This document shows positions 20,383 to 30,522 of a stretch of DNA of 64,000 nucleotides, in pieces; the stretch's first letter is position 1, and the number at the start of each line of letters is the position of its first letter. Under the pieces are notes generated by a model. It was not told the DNA's origin. It saw only the letters and a program-made list of their open reading frames with translations, and did no database searches. A program made the position numbers and the translations under genes. Source of the stretch: Phallus indusiatus (taxonomy: Eukaryota; Basidiomycota; Agaricomycetes; Phallales; Phallaceae); NCBI GenBank assembly GCA_027605045.1, contig JAQFWX010000031.1, forward strand, positions 372,001 through 436,000, read 5' to 3'.

Positions 20383-23300
20383 TAGATGCACCCTCGTTGC
20401 CGACATCTAATAGATTCGACATTTTGTACATAGATCGCGAACAAAATGATACTTCTGATTCGAATCTAACTACCCCTGCTGCATCCCCTGACAAACCCAA
20501 AGAATCGCCTCCACCTGCCACACGTTCTGTTTCTACCCCATGTATGCTGTCGCCTTCTCAACGTCGTGCATTGCCAAAGGAATACCGACTCGCAGCTACC
20601 GCGGGCACGCAGAAGCTAGAGATTCCAGTAGAGCTACAGAGTGTTGACACCGGAGCCCTGCTGCACAGCAAGGCCATGCTGGACACCGGGGCTAGCGGTA
20701 TGTTCCTCGATCGCGACTTTGTCGAGAAACATCGGCTTCCCTCCGTACGTCTTGCTAAACCCATTCCCGTGTTTAACGTCGATGGTACGCCCAACCACGC
20801 TGGCTCTATCACCCACGTTGTCGACCTCGTTGTTCGCTTTCGGGATCACTCTGAACGCACCTTGTTCGCCGTTACCTCACTCAAGTATCCCGTCCTGTTT
20901 GGACTGCCGTGGTTCAAGGCTCACAATCCTGTTATAGACTACACAACTGGTCAAGTAGAGTTCATGCGCTGCAGTCCCAGCTGTCGGTCTTGTGCCCCAC
21001 GCTGGCCAGCGGGTAAGCTCTCTAAGCGCGCGTTCCAACAGATCCGACGCGCACCTCTGCCAGAGCTCGACGACACTGAGGCCGATGATCCTGACATACC
21101 AGACCTGGTTGACGTCGAGTCTGAGATTGAAGAGGGTGATCGACTGTTCGCGATATCTATGCTACCCGACGAGCCCGACACTCACCGCATATATGCCACC
21201 GAGACCATCTCCCAGCGACTGGCTCAGGCCCACGCCAACAACGCAGACGCACCAGCCCTCAAGGGTTTTCGAGATATCGTGCCAGAGAAGTTCCACGACT
21301 TTGCCGACATTTTCTCGAAGGAGTCGTTCGACTCGTTGCCGCAATCGAAGAAGTGGGATCACCCGATAGAGCTTGTGCCAGGTTCTGAGCCCAAGTCGTG
21401 CAAGATCTACCCGTTGTCGCCCAACGAGCAGGCCGAGTTAGACGCGTTTCTAGAAGAAAACCTTGCGTCTGGACGAATCCGACCCTCCAAGTCGCCCATG
21501 GCGTCCCCGGTATTCTTCATTAAGAAGAAAGATGGCTCTCTTCGTCTCATCCAGGACTATCGGGCATTGAATGCTATGACGATTAAGAACCGTTACCCGC
21601 TGCCCCTGATCTCAGAGCTCATCAACAAGTTGCAAGGTGCCCGGTACTTTACCAAGCTGGACGTGCGCTGGGGTTACAACAATGTGCGGATAAAGGAAGG
21701 AGACGAGTGGAAGGCTGCTTTCCGCACCAACCGCGGCCTCTTCGAACCTCTGGTAATGTTCTTTGGTCTCACAAATAGCCCTGCGACCTTCCAGACAATG
21801 ATGAACGAGATCTTCGAGGACATGATCTCGGAAGGTGTCGTTGCCGTCTATATCGACGACATTCTCATCTATACTCGGGATCGGGAACAGCATGACCAGG
21901 TAACACGACGCGTTCTCGAACGTCTCCGGGAGCACAAGCTATATCTCAAGGCAGAGAAGTGCGAGTTCTGCCGGACTAAGATCGAGTACTTGGGTGTTGT
22001 CATTTCCGAGAACACCGTCGAGATGGATCCCGCGAAAGTCTCGGGTGTCAGAGACTGGCCCATCCCGAAGAACGTCACTGAGGTCCAGTCCTTCCTGGGC
22101 TTCGCCAACTTCTACCGTCGGTTTATCAAGGACTTTGCGCGTATCGCCAATCCCATGTTCGGGTTAACCAAGAAGGATACACCCTTCGTCTGGTCCGACA
22201 CTTGTCAGCATGCTTTCGATACCCTGAAGTCGTCAATTACCTCTGCTCCCATTCTTCTCATTCCCAACCCCACTAATCCTTACCGGGTTGAAGCAGACAG
22301 CTCCGACTTTGCAACAGGCGCGGTTCTTTCACAGTTGTCGAACGAGGACGGCAAATGGCACCCTGTTGCGTTCTTCTCGAAGGCCCTCAGTCCCGTTGAA
22401 CGCAACTACGAGATTCACGACAAGGAGATGTTGGCTATCATACGGTCCTTAGAGGAATGGCGACACTTTCTCGAAGGCGCATCCCACCCTATCGACATAC
22501 GGACTGATCACAAGAATCTTGAATATTTCATGTCCGCGCGTAACCTCAATCGTCGTCAAGCCAGATGGTCAGTATATCTCTCACGATTCGACTTTACTCT
22601 GCAGCATATACCGGGTAAGTCGATGGGTAAACCTGATGGCTTATCCCGTCGCCCAGATCATGGCTCGGGAAAGGACGACAATCGTGGCGTCACTCTAATC
22701 CGACCCGAAATGTTTGCAATCAATGCTCTGCAAACATTCCGTCTTAAGGGGGAGGAGGAGGACCTTTTACGCCAGATTCGCAAGGCCAATCGGGAAGGCA
22801 AGGTCGAGGATAGTGTGTCTAAAGCCGTTGCAACACTTCGTGCACTGGGTGGTCGTTCAGCTCACTCGTCGGAATGGTTTGAAGACCAGGACCTCCTCTA
22901 CTATCGCGGCAAGGTTTACGTGCCAAATGTGGACGAGTTGCGTCGGAAAATCCTTTCCAGACACCACGACACCAAACTCGGTGGTCACCCTGGTCGTTTC
23001 AAGACTCTCGAGCTCGTTTCGCGCACCTTCTGGTGGCCAGGTGTCTCTAGGTATGTCCAACGCTATGTAGAGGCCTGCGACATGTGTCTACGTACGAAAC
23101 CGTCTCGTCATGCTCCCTATGGCCTTCTCCGACCCACAGAAGTGCCAAGTCGACCCTGGGAACACATCTCAGTCGACTTCATTGTGGAGCTGCCAGAATC
23201 CAACGGTTTCGACGCGATCCTCTCTGTCGTCGACTCTCTCACCAAGCGGGTTCATTTCGTGCCGACATTTACGACACTTGACGCGACAGGTCTAGCCCGT

Positions 23301-24323
23301 CTGTACCTTCAACACGTCTGGAAGCTCCATGGTCTCCCCATGAAGGTGATCTCTGACAGAGGCCCCCAGTTCGCGTCCCGCTTCACACAGGAGCTTTCTA
23401 GGCTCCTGGGCATACGGCTTGCACCCTCTACGGCGTATCATCCTCAAACCGATGGTCAGACAGAACGTGTCAACGCAGAAGTCGAGCAGTATCTTCGACT
23501 TTTCACCTCGGAGCGACAGGACGACTGGGACCAGCTGCTGCCCATGGCTGAGTTCGCATACAACAACCATGTACATTCAGCCACGCGTTCAACACCCTTT
23601 GAACTCGACACTGGACGACATCCTCGTATGGGATTCGAACCGCTGGTTGCCGACTCCAAGATCGAGTCTGTCAACGAGTTCAAGACGCGTATGGAGTCGA
23701 CAATAGAGGAAGCCAAGGCCGCCATAGCCAGGTCGAAAGACGAGATGGCCAAGTACTACGATCGGAAACACATCCCGGCACCTGAATACAAGGTTGGCGA
23801 CAAGGTATACCTTGATTCGAGCGATATCCGTACCACCAGGCCCTCCGCCAAGTTATCGCATCGGTACTTGGGGCCTTTTCCGATAGTCAGCAAGGTCGGA
23901 TCACACGCATATAAGCTGCGTTTACCACTGTCGATGTCAAGGCTTCATCCAGTGTTCCACGTCGGGAAGTTACGCCCAAAGGTTGAAGATACAATCCCGG
24001 GTCGTCGCGTCAAGGCTCCCCCACCTCCGGAGGTCAGAGATGACGGTGAGCACTACGTCGTGGAACGGATTTTGGACAGTCGGGTGTTCCGGAGACGACT
24101 CGAATATAAGGTGCGTTGGGAAGGCTATGGTCCCGAGCATGATCAATGGGAACCCGAGTCGAATATTGCAGCCCCAGATCTCATTAGGCAGTTCCACCGT
24201 GAGCACCCGAGTGCGCCGCGCTCGATAAATGGTCTCCTCTTCCATCGTCGCCCTCGGTTCGATTTCTCCAAGTTGCAAGCATCACTAGTCAAAGCTACAG
24301 GCGTCGGGACGCCGCCTCGTTGA
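20205..24323 (+). CDS. Gypsy-2 pol polyprotein (protease, RT, RNase H, integrase, chromodomain)
   Basis: Open for 1372 codons in the -1 frame relative to the end of gag, overlapping it by 178 nt. Protease MLDTGASGMFLD; RT with KKKDGSLRLIQDYRALN and VYIDDILIYT; RNase H EADSSDFATGA; integrase zinc finger (HHDTKLGGHPG...CDMC) and DDE residues in SVDFIVELPES, SDRGPQF and DGQTERVNAEVE; chromodomain with YVVERILDSR and YKVRWEGYGPEHDQWEP. Full length and without visible damage. No canonical slippery heptamer was found in the overlap, so how it is expressed (slip on GAT TTT near 20359, or another route) is open. Confidence 0.95.
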   Translation: MPSRVRHSVSSARRIGRQYRTFVGPEGRVGSPGAWRLCSDPRRDCGCNRGRGFSKRRRVIDAPSLPTSNRFDILYIDREQNDTSDSNLTTPAASPDKPKESPPPATRSVSTPCMLSPSQRRALPKEYRLAATAGTQKLEIPVELQSVDTGALLHSKAMLDTGASGMFLDRDFVEKHRLPSVRLAKPIPVFNVDGTPNHAGSITHVVDLVVRFRDHSERTLFAVTSLKYPVLFGLPWFKAHNPVIDYTTGQVEFMRCSPSCRSCAPRWPAGKLSKRAFQQIRRAPLPELDDTEADDPDIPDLVDVESEIEEGDRLFAISMLPDEPDTHRIYATETISQRLAQAHANNADAPALKGFRDIVPEKFHDFADIFSKESFDSLPQSKKWDHPIELVPGSEPKSCKIYPLSPNEQAELDAFLEENLASGRIRPSKSPMASPVFFIKKKDGSLRLIQDYRALNAMTIKNRYPLPLISELINKLQGARYFTKLDVRWGYNNVRIKEGDEWKAAFRTNRGLFEPLVMFFGLTNSPATFQTMMNEIFEDMISEGVVAVYIDDILIYTRDREQHDQVTRRVLERLREHKLYLKAEKCEFCRTKIEYLGVVISENTVEMDPAKVSGVRDWPIPKNVTEVQSFLGFANFYRRFIKDFARIANPMFGLTKKDTPFVWSDTCQHAFDTLKSSITSAPILLIPNPTNPYRVEADSSDFATGAVLSQLSNEDGKWHPVAFFSKALSPVERNYEIHDKEMLAIIRSLEEWRHFLEGASHPIDIRTDHKNLEYFMSARNLNRRQARWSVYLSRFDFTLQHIPGKSMGKPDGLSRRPDHGSGKDDNRGVTLIRPEMFAINALQTFRLKGEEEDLLRQIRKANREGKVEDSVSKAVATLRALGGRSAHSSEWFEDQDLLYYRGKVYVPNVDELRRKILSRHHDTKLGGHPGRFKTLELVSRTFWWPGVSRYVQRYVEACDMCLRTKPSRHAPYGLLRPTEVPSRPWEHISVDFIVELPESNGFDAILSVVDSLTKRVHFVPTFTTLDATGLARLYLQHVWKLHGLPMKVISDRGPQFASRFTQELSRLLGIRLAPSTAYHPQTDGQTERVNAEVEQYLRLFTSERQDDWDQLLPMAEFAYNNHVHSATRSTPFELDTGRHPRMGFEPLVADSKIESVNEFKTRMESTIEEAKAAIARSKDEMAKYYDRKHIPAPEYKVGDKVYLDSSDIRTTRPSAKLSHRYLGPFPIVSKVGSHAYKLRLPLSMSRLHPVFHVGKLRPKVEDTIPGRRVKAPPPPEVRDDGEHYVVERILDSRVFRRRLEYKVRWEGYGPEHDQWEPESNIAAPDLIRQFHREHPSAPRSINGLLFHRRPRFDFSKLQASLVKATGVGTPPR

Positions 24324-24332
24324 AGGGGGGGG
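24322..24332 (+). other. Gypsy-2 polypurine tract
   Basis: A GAAGGGGGGGG run directly before the 3' LTR, also containing the last bases of pol. Confidence 0.75.
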
Positions 24333-24335
24333 TGG

Positions 24336-24733
24336 TGTCAGGGTACGCTACCGCGTCCCCTCATTTTTCCTTATTTATTATCATCGGTATATATTCCCCT
24401 ATACTTTATTTATATTTCCCATATATTATTTCCATCCTCCGTTTGCTCCCCCTGTCTCTATTCTACTTTCTCTACTTGCGCGCGTCGCGCGCTCGTACCG
24501 GCGTGACGCCTACGGCGTCACGTCGCTTATGTTCGGTTCGGGCGTCTGGCACTTAGCTGTGTCAGGGCCGCACGCCGCGCTATCGTTTTTCATGTATATA
24601 GTCGCCGTCCCTAGAGTGAGGGTCCCTAAGCTTGTTCTCTTAGGATCCCCTCCCTCTAGGTGAGTAGTTAGTTCTCCCCAATATATTTCTCTTAGGATCC
24701 CCTCCCTCTAGTGTGAGCTGAGTAGCCCTAACA
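24336..24733 (+). repeat. Gypsy-2 3' LTR
   Basis: 398 bp, apparently identical to the 5' LTR. It is followed by CATAC and the rest of MFS exon 2 (CAG GAT TAC TAC ACA, then the GTACGT donor). Confidence 0.95.
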
Positions 24734-25603
24734 CATACCAGGATTACTACACAGTACGTTTCATTAATCAGCATCGGTGAAGCGTGTACTACTTACTGTG
24801 TTTCAGAGAGTGTTTCTATCGGAACGAACGCCGTCTGAGATTAGCTGGATAGGCTCAACACAACTATTCTTAATGTTCTTTCTCAGTCCCATATCCGGCA
24901 AACTATTCGACGAAGGGTATTTTAAACCTTTACTCGCGTCGTCATCCATTTTATTTGTGTTTTGGTACGTTCATCTTTTAAGTCTGATGAATCCAACCAA
25001 ATCTGTGTTTTATCCCATTTTTTTGAAAGCCAATTTATGCTTTCAATAGCAAAATCCCACCAATTTTATCAAATTTTTCTTACACAGGGTATAGGTCTCG
25101 GGTTAGCTGCTGGAATAATGTTTCTCCCCGCTGTTTCTATGACCGCGCACTATTTCTCCGTTCGGAGGTCTTTTTTCATGGGTATTGTTATTTCAGGTAA
25201 TTGTCAATCCTAAATTACTACTATATATATTCAACTTTTTTTTTCAGGATCATCTCTTGGAGGGATTGTCATTCCCATCCAGCTCAATCAACTGTTTAAT
25301 AACTCTAGCGTCGGATTCGCATGGGGAGTTCGGTACGTTCAATTCCTTCTCTCATTCTGATACACATTGAGTTTTTTTTTTTTTCGTCTAAGTTCCCTTG
25401 CATTCATCTTTCTAGGCCTTCTGGTCATCGTGAATTTAATCATGAAACCTCGTTTTCCCGGACGCAAATCTCCATCTAAGAACGACATTGCCAAGTTGCT
25501 TAAGAAATTGTTTACAGACATTCCATATTTGTTGGCCGTTGCTGGATTAGCTCTGGTGTATTGGGGATTGTTCTACCCATGTCAGTTCACCATGACTGTC
25601 CAT

Positions 25604-25982
25604 TAAGGATGCACACGATTCCGGATCCAGGTCAGCCGGATCTGGGTCGACAGGTCGAGCAACCTTCCAGACCCTTGACCTGGATCCTTACAGGTCGGAT
25701 CTCTGCGGATCCATAGTCTCCCGGATCCAGATCTTTGGCGGATCTTGACCTGCTGACCTGTCAAGTAAAGTTGCTTTCTGAGGTGTTTTAAGTACATTTT
25801 ACTAGTGACCTCCGAGTCCGAGTCTGGGTCAACAGGTTTTACACTACCAAAAACCTTGACCTGGATCCTTACAGGTCATTGACCTGCGGATCCGGTTCCT
25901 TATGGATCCGGATCTTTGCAGGTAATTTGGCGGATCGATCCGTGGTGACCTGTGCAGGGATCCGGAATCGTGTGCATCCTTA
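25604..25982. mobile_element. Non-autonomous hAT MITE in MFS intron 6
   Basis: 379 bp with a perfect terminal inverted repeat of at least 25 bp (TAAGGATGCACACGATTCCG...) and the 8-bp TSD CTGTCCAT (25596-25603 and 25983-25990). The interior is full of GGATCC and GACCTG motifs and has no coding potential. It starts TAAGG like the large hAT at 4893, but the rest of the TIR differs, so it is probably mobilised by another hAT. Confidence 0.93.
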
Positions 25983-26318
25983 CTGTCCATCATGTTTTTT
26001 TATGTTATGATTTTCGAAAACGTTGGCTGAAGATGGGCTCTTATTATAGTTTTTTATTTGCAGTTATTTGCAGTTTTGCATGGTATAGATACCAATCTAG
26101 CATTCTACTCGGTATGTATTATTTTTCCCATTCATCAGTTTGTCCGAAATTTGAACTTTTAAATAAAAGATAACGATTTTGAACGCATCATCTCTCGCGG
26201 GTCGAATTGTACCAAACATAATCGCAGATTTCTACGGACCTTTAAACAGTAACACACAAAATTGATTCCATCCTTATAAGTTATTTAGATCTTAATTTTA
26301 TTCTTTCGTTGACAGCTA

Positions 26319-27012
26319 CAGTGGCGAACATTAATAATGCACGCGATATAACCTGTAATATCTCGCGAAAAAATAAAATTCATGACAAATACATTATGTG
26401 AGAGTTGTAGATGAGCAACTTGGTAATCTTATGAGTGGATAAAATGAGAATAAATGTCTGAGGTCTGTAAAGATATGAAGGGTTTAAAAAAACCCCAAAA
26501 ATAAACTCTCTCCAGGGCTTTCTAAAAAAATTGGTAAAATGCTATTATTATACTTTCTGATCTTCTTTTTCATTTGAGCTTAGAAACCATGAGCTGAATT
26601 TTCCTCCCCAGCGAGATATAAGGCTTGCAATGTGGTCACTTTTGCCTGAAAGTGCTTAAAAATGCGCTTTTTTAGCGCTTTTGGGGCCAAACTGACCACA
26701 TTGCAAGCCTTATATCTCGCTGGGGAGGAAAATTCAGCTCATGGTTTCTAAGCTCAAATGAAAAAGAAGATCAGAAAGTATAATAATAGCATTTTACCAA
26801 TTTTTTTAGAAAGCCCTGGAGAGAGTTTATTTTTGGGGTTTTTTTAAACCCTTCATATCTTTACAGACCTCAGACATTTATTCTCATTTTATCCACTCAT
26901 AAGATTGCCAAGTTGCTCATCTACAACTCTCACATAATGTATTTGTCATGAATTTTATTTTTTCGCGAGATATTACAGGTTATATCGCGTGCATTATTAA
27001 TGTTCGCCACTG
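26319..27012. mobile_element. Foldback Tc1/mariner-type MITE in MFS exon 9
   Basis: 694 bp, almost entirely an inverted repeat: two arms of about 325 bp around a short centre near 26665, with only about one mismatch noticed (near 26422 versus 26907). Ends are CAGTGGCG...CGCCACTG flanked by TA (26317-26318 and 27013-27014), the TA target duplication of Tc1/mariner elements. No transposase. Transcribed through, it would form a very long hairpin. Confidence 0.93.
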
Positions 27013-27565
27013 TATGGTTCCTTTTTCGATATGCTGTGGTATGCTCTTCTTCCTCATGTTTGCCGCTAAAACGGTAGCCGGGTTGGTTGCGTTTGCGATT
27101 CTGTACGGATTTACATCCGGAGCCGGTAAGTAGTCCGAGTCTCGATTTTTTTTTACTTTGCCTTGCGTTATACTTGAGCGTTTTTGTTTGTTAGTTTTGG
27201 GATTGACTGTACCGACTGTTGCGGCTTTTGTCGATGACGTCAATGAAGTCGGGTATGTTTATTTCTCTATAAATCTGAGACATAATGTGACTAGTTTTAG
27301 GTTACGTTCCGGAGTGGCCATGTTCTTTGAAAGTTTCACATTGTTGATTGGAAATCCTATTATGGGCGCTCTTTTGGACGCTCCTAGGTATACCTGGCAT
27401 CGTGCCATTATATTCAGCTCGGTAAGCAGTTTTTCAATGCTGAAAAAAAAAGAAAAGAAAAAACATTGCTGAAATAAAACTCAGGTTATGGTTTTGGTTG
27501 GTGCTGCTCATCTGACTGCGTCATGTATGTTGTTGGCGAAGAAGAGAGGAAGATGGCGTGTGTAA

Positions 27566-28119
27566 AGGGTGATACTAAATGCTCTACTGCTGTATTACTC
27601 GTGGAAATAAACTATAAAAAGTCCTAGAAAAAGAAAAGGAAGCATCGTGATCTCATCGAATTAGAGGATTTCTCAATCTGACTTGCTCCCCTCTATACCG
27701 TAAAAACAGGGGAAATGGTATGCCGGTCAGAATAGCTAAACCGGCCAACAACGAATTTCCACCTTTCGGAGAAATAGTTGTATCCCTCTATACAAGTTCG
27801 TGAGCAACCACGTACTTACGTCTATGCTATGCGTAATTAATAATGTTTGAATATATTTGCTTTTAGATTAAACATGTATTTTGTGCATATTTCTGCCATT
27901 CATAACTACTTATCCGATGTCACTCGATTCCGCCATCTATTTAACCAGCTTGCACAATGCACCAACATAAAGATTTACTTTTTTGTTTATCAATTTCATG
28001 AATATCGTTACATTTGCGGGTACCAGAGCTAACAGAACAAAAAAAACACAAGTGGAAAAACACAACAGAGGTATCCTAAACGACGGATACTAAAGACGTA
28101 CAACTTGCGCGATGAGTCT
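27566..28119. other. Intergenic region between convergent genes
   Basis: 3' flanks of the MFS gene and of TOA2, which converge. I see no further gene, RNA or repeat. Confidence 0.6.
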
Positions 28120-28689
28120 CTACTTTTTGGGGTCGGGTGCATCAGGGTTTTTACATGCGATGATTTTGATTTTCTCCGCTGAAACAACTTCGTTGCTTTC
28201 CATTTTGAACTGTGGGTTTTTCACAATGAATGTCCATACATCGTCGCAGAGCCTGTACGTCCTCAAGTGTCCCTGAAATATCGCACAAAACGGGGACGCC
28301 AGTCAGAACCGCAAGCGAAATTCAAAACTCCGACTAATTTACCTTGAGAGATGTCTTCGTTTTAACCTGTTTCGAAAGTGTGTCCGCCAACGACTTGTCG
28401 AACTAAATATATAGTGCATGCACGAGGGCCGTGAGCGTTAGTGGCGGTATGATCCGGTGTGAATGAGAGAAAGACCACATATCCACCTGCGCAAGAACTT
28501 TCATCGCCAACTGCGGTGTTATAGTACCATCAGTAATCAACTCGTCAAGCGAGTCCGTGAGAGCCATGCCAATCCTGGAAGAGACGGTTCGTTCTTAGAA
28601 CTGAGGTACGTGTGAGATGAGAAGACGCAGGTCACATACGAAGATCCTCTATAGAATTCGTAGTATACGGTTTCTTTGGCTGTTGTCAT
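28120..28689 (-). CDS. TOA2: Transcription initiation factor IIA gamma (small) subunit
   Basis: The small TFIIA subunit stabilises TBP on the TATA box during RNA polymerase II initiation, in the nucleus. Exons: complement(28120..28272, 28343..28402, 28487..28574, 28640..28689), 116 aa, close to the family length of 110-120. It starts [17 protein letters not shown], the conserved N-terminus. Then come [11 protein letters not shown] and [13 protein letters not shown] (four-helix bundle), [15 protein letters not shown] and FKMES, which are the beta-barrel hallmarks, and a short Lys end. All introns are GT-AG. It is divergent from the membrane-protein gene at 28931, with 241 bp between the start codons, probably a shared promoter region. 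Intact and likely essential. Confidence 0.97.
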
Positions 28690-28930
28690 TTTATTCCTAA
28701 CACTACCGTTGTAAAAGTGAAAGTGGTGTGGCGGGAAAAGCCAGAGGACGTCGACAAGGAGGAGTCGGTAGGCGTAGTCGGGATCAAAGGATGAGGTGCT
28801 TTTAGTCAGCAAGCTTATGTCATGGTGGAGCACGTGAAGAAATTTGTCATTTGCGGAGCTGTAAATTTGGTAGTTAAGCCCAGCCCAACAGCGGCCTTTG
28901 GAGCACCAACTCTTCATCTCATTGCACGTC

Positions 28931-30267
28931 ATGGTCAGTTATATACACCTCTAATTAATCGTCTTATTGACCAACTATTTACCTACTTTTTCAGCCGAGC
29001 TTGAATTCATTTGCCACTCTCCAGACGTTCAACGTTCTCACGTACTTGTGGTTCACCGCAGCCAATGTCTTCGCATTCACCTTATCCTTCGGCCTCAGAG
29101 ATTTCACAGATATTGACCCACCAGATCAATGGAAGTACGGTTACGGAATAGGAAAAGAAACATATCTTACCCCGGCTCCTTGGATTTACATTGTTCTCTT
29201 TGCGGTTCACATACTTTTTGCTGGTACAGTTGCTTTTGCGCAGTTCACTGAACGAGGAAGAGAAATCGTCGTCGGTGGTCTCGGATAGTGCGTTCTGTTT
29301 TCTCGATTCTCTATGCTTGATTTTATTTCTCTGATCGTCGTGCGTTCGCTTAGCCGATGGCCAGTTCTAATGGTTTTGAGCATCATTTGGACAGCTACAT
29401 GGATAAGACAGTGGTATTATGCCTCTTGGATTTTTGCTGCCGCAGTTGCAGCTCTGGCGATTGAGACGAATCGCACCATCAAGAGACGCTATCGTCTTCA
29501 ATATGAAATTGATGTCAAGGAAGAACGTGCGTTCTATTCTCTCTTACACCGCATTGCCATGGAGCTCATCTGACTTTGTAATCGTCGCAGTCTTCGTCCA
29601 TGTAATTTCTTCTCCATTTTATATCACTCTGTGCGATGTTTTCTGAATGCGTTCTGAATTATAGGCCCCCTTCTCCTTCTACGAAGGCTGGACTATACGT
29701 AAGCCTTCCATGTCATGATTTTACGTTCTATTCAAATTTAAATGGCGTGACCGTTCCGTTCTTGCCCGCAGTGATACTAATCGTCAACACCTTTGCAACG
29801 TTCGCGCCGGTCTCACAATCATCCGGGTTAACAAGTAGAATCTTCGCAATTTGGTTCATGTATGTAACTGTCCCGGTACTCGTTTACTCTGCAGAAAGTT
29901 CACCAATTTTTTTCTTCTTTTTTATGCAGCATACTTATATCTGGCCTGGCGTTCCTGTCGTCATTCAACTACACAACTGGCGATGTCCCTCAGACGCTCG
30001 TCCTGGCTCTGGGTCAAATTGCGATATTCGTCCATCAAATTACTCGCGAGGTAACGCAGTACTTCTTTTCCCATCTATCTTACTCACCTTTTTCTTCAAA
30101 CTTCACAGAACACCAACCATCAACACCTTGTTGGATGGTTTGCATTCGCATTTGGAATCATCAGCATTTGGGCTGTTGCGTATAGTTCGTGGTTGACCAT
30201 TCATATCCTCAGACATGGCGCCGGGTCCCTTAGGTTACCCGAAGACAACGCAGAAGAACGTGCTTGA
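28931..30267 (+). CDS. Polytopic membrane protein of unknown function
   Basis: Proposed exons: 28931-28933 (only the ATG), 28995-29287, 29354-29526, 29591-29601 (11-nt microexon), 29665-29698, 29772-29859, 29930-30050, 30109-30267; 293 aa with all phases fitting. Seven to eight hydrophobic helices are visible, e.g. WIYIVLFAVHILFAGTVAFA, TLVLALGQIAIFVHQ and WFAFAFGIISIWAVAYSSW. The motif HAPFSFYEGWT before helix five recalls the PF-x-Y-x-GW pattern of TspO/DUF1774-like fungal membrane proteins, but I cannot assign a family firmly. The microexon is chosen because it alone joins the helix before it to that motif in frame. The start is less certain. Confidence 0.7.
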
Positions 30268-30522
30268 AACCCGAAAAGCTGACTCAGAGCAAACAAGCTT
30301 CTCTGCGTTCTATCGTGTGTTAAGTTGTGGACACAAGCTTAGCACTTTTTCTTGAATAACATGTGATTTTTTCCCTTCTTTTATATGCTTTGTACACTAG
30401 TTTTGTTGTTTTTATATATGCCACAACTCATTTGTTTAAATTTGTTTGATACACAACAAAGTGTCGGGAAAAGTGTCGGGAATACGACATAGGACAAGAA
30501 CAAGTAATATAAGATTTACAAG

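Larger units (their letters stand above)
18500..24733 (+). mobile_element. Full-length Ty3/Gypsy chromovirus (Gypsy-2) in MFS exon 2
   Basis: 6234 bp with 398-bp LTRs (18500-18897, 24336-24733) that look identical, and 5-bp TSD CATAC (18495-18499 and 24734-24738). It has gag, pol with chromodomain, PBS and PPT. There is no extra gene: pol ends 12 bp before the 3' LTR. Diverged solo LTRs of the same family lie at 1498-1894 and 60382-60773. Confidence 0.97.
18054..27565 (+). pseudogene. Monocarboxylate-transporter-like MFS permease, disrupted by three transposons
   Basis: The family moves small carboxylates or similar solutes across the plasma membrane with protons. Proposed exons: 18054-18385; 18448-18499 plus 24739-24753 (Gypsy-2 between); 24807-24964; 25030-25196; 25248-25332; 25393-25580; 26050-26111; 26170-26248; 26316-26318 plus 27015-27125 (mariner MITE between); 27195-27252; 27301-27421; 27485-27565. 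Without insertions this gives 503 aa with every phase fitting. An acidic N-terminal tail of about 95 residues is followed by FPNGGWVAWLNVIG (the family's first-helix signature), SFGAYQDYYT, SWIGSTQLFLMFF, GKLFDEGYF, TQGIGLGLAAG, SLAGRIVPNIIADFYG and the end KKRGRWRV. Gypsy-2 splits exon 2 and should abolish function. Intron 6 also holds a hAT MITE. No other lesion is seen, so loss is recent. Confidence 0.88.

Noticed and set aside
29419..29646. Alternative frame with WSSSDFVIVAVFVHV after exon 3 of the membrane-protein gene
   Set aside because: No acceptor leads into it in phase and it runs to a stop without reaching the conserved FSFYEGW motif; the microexon model fits better.
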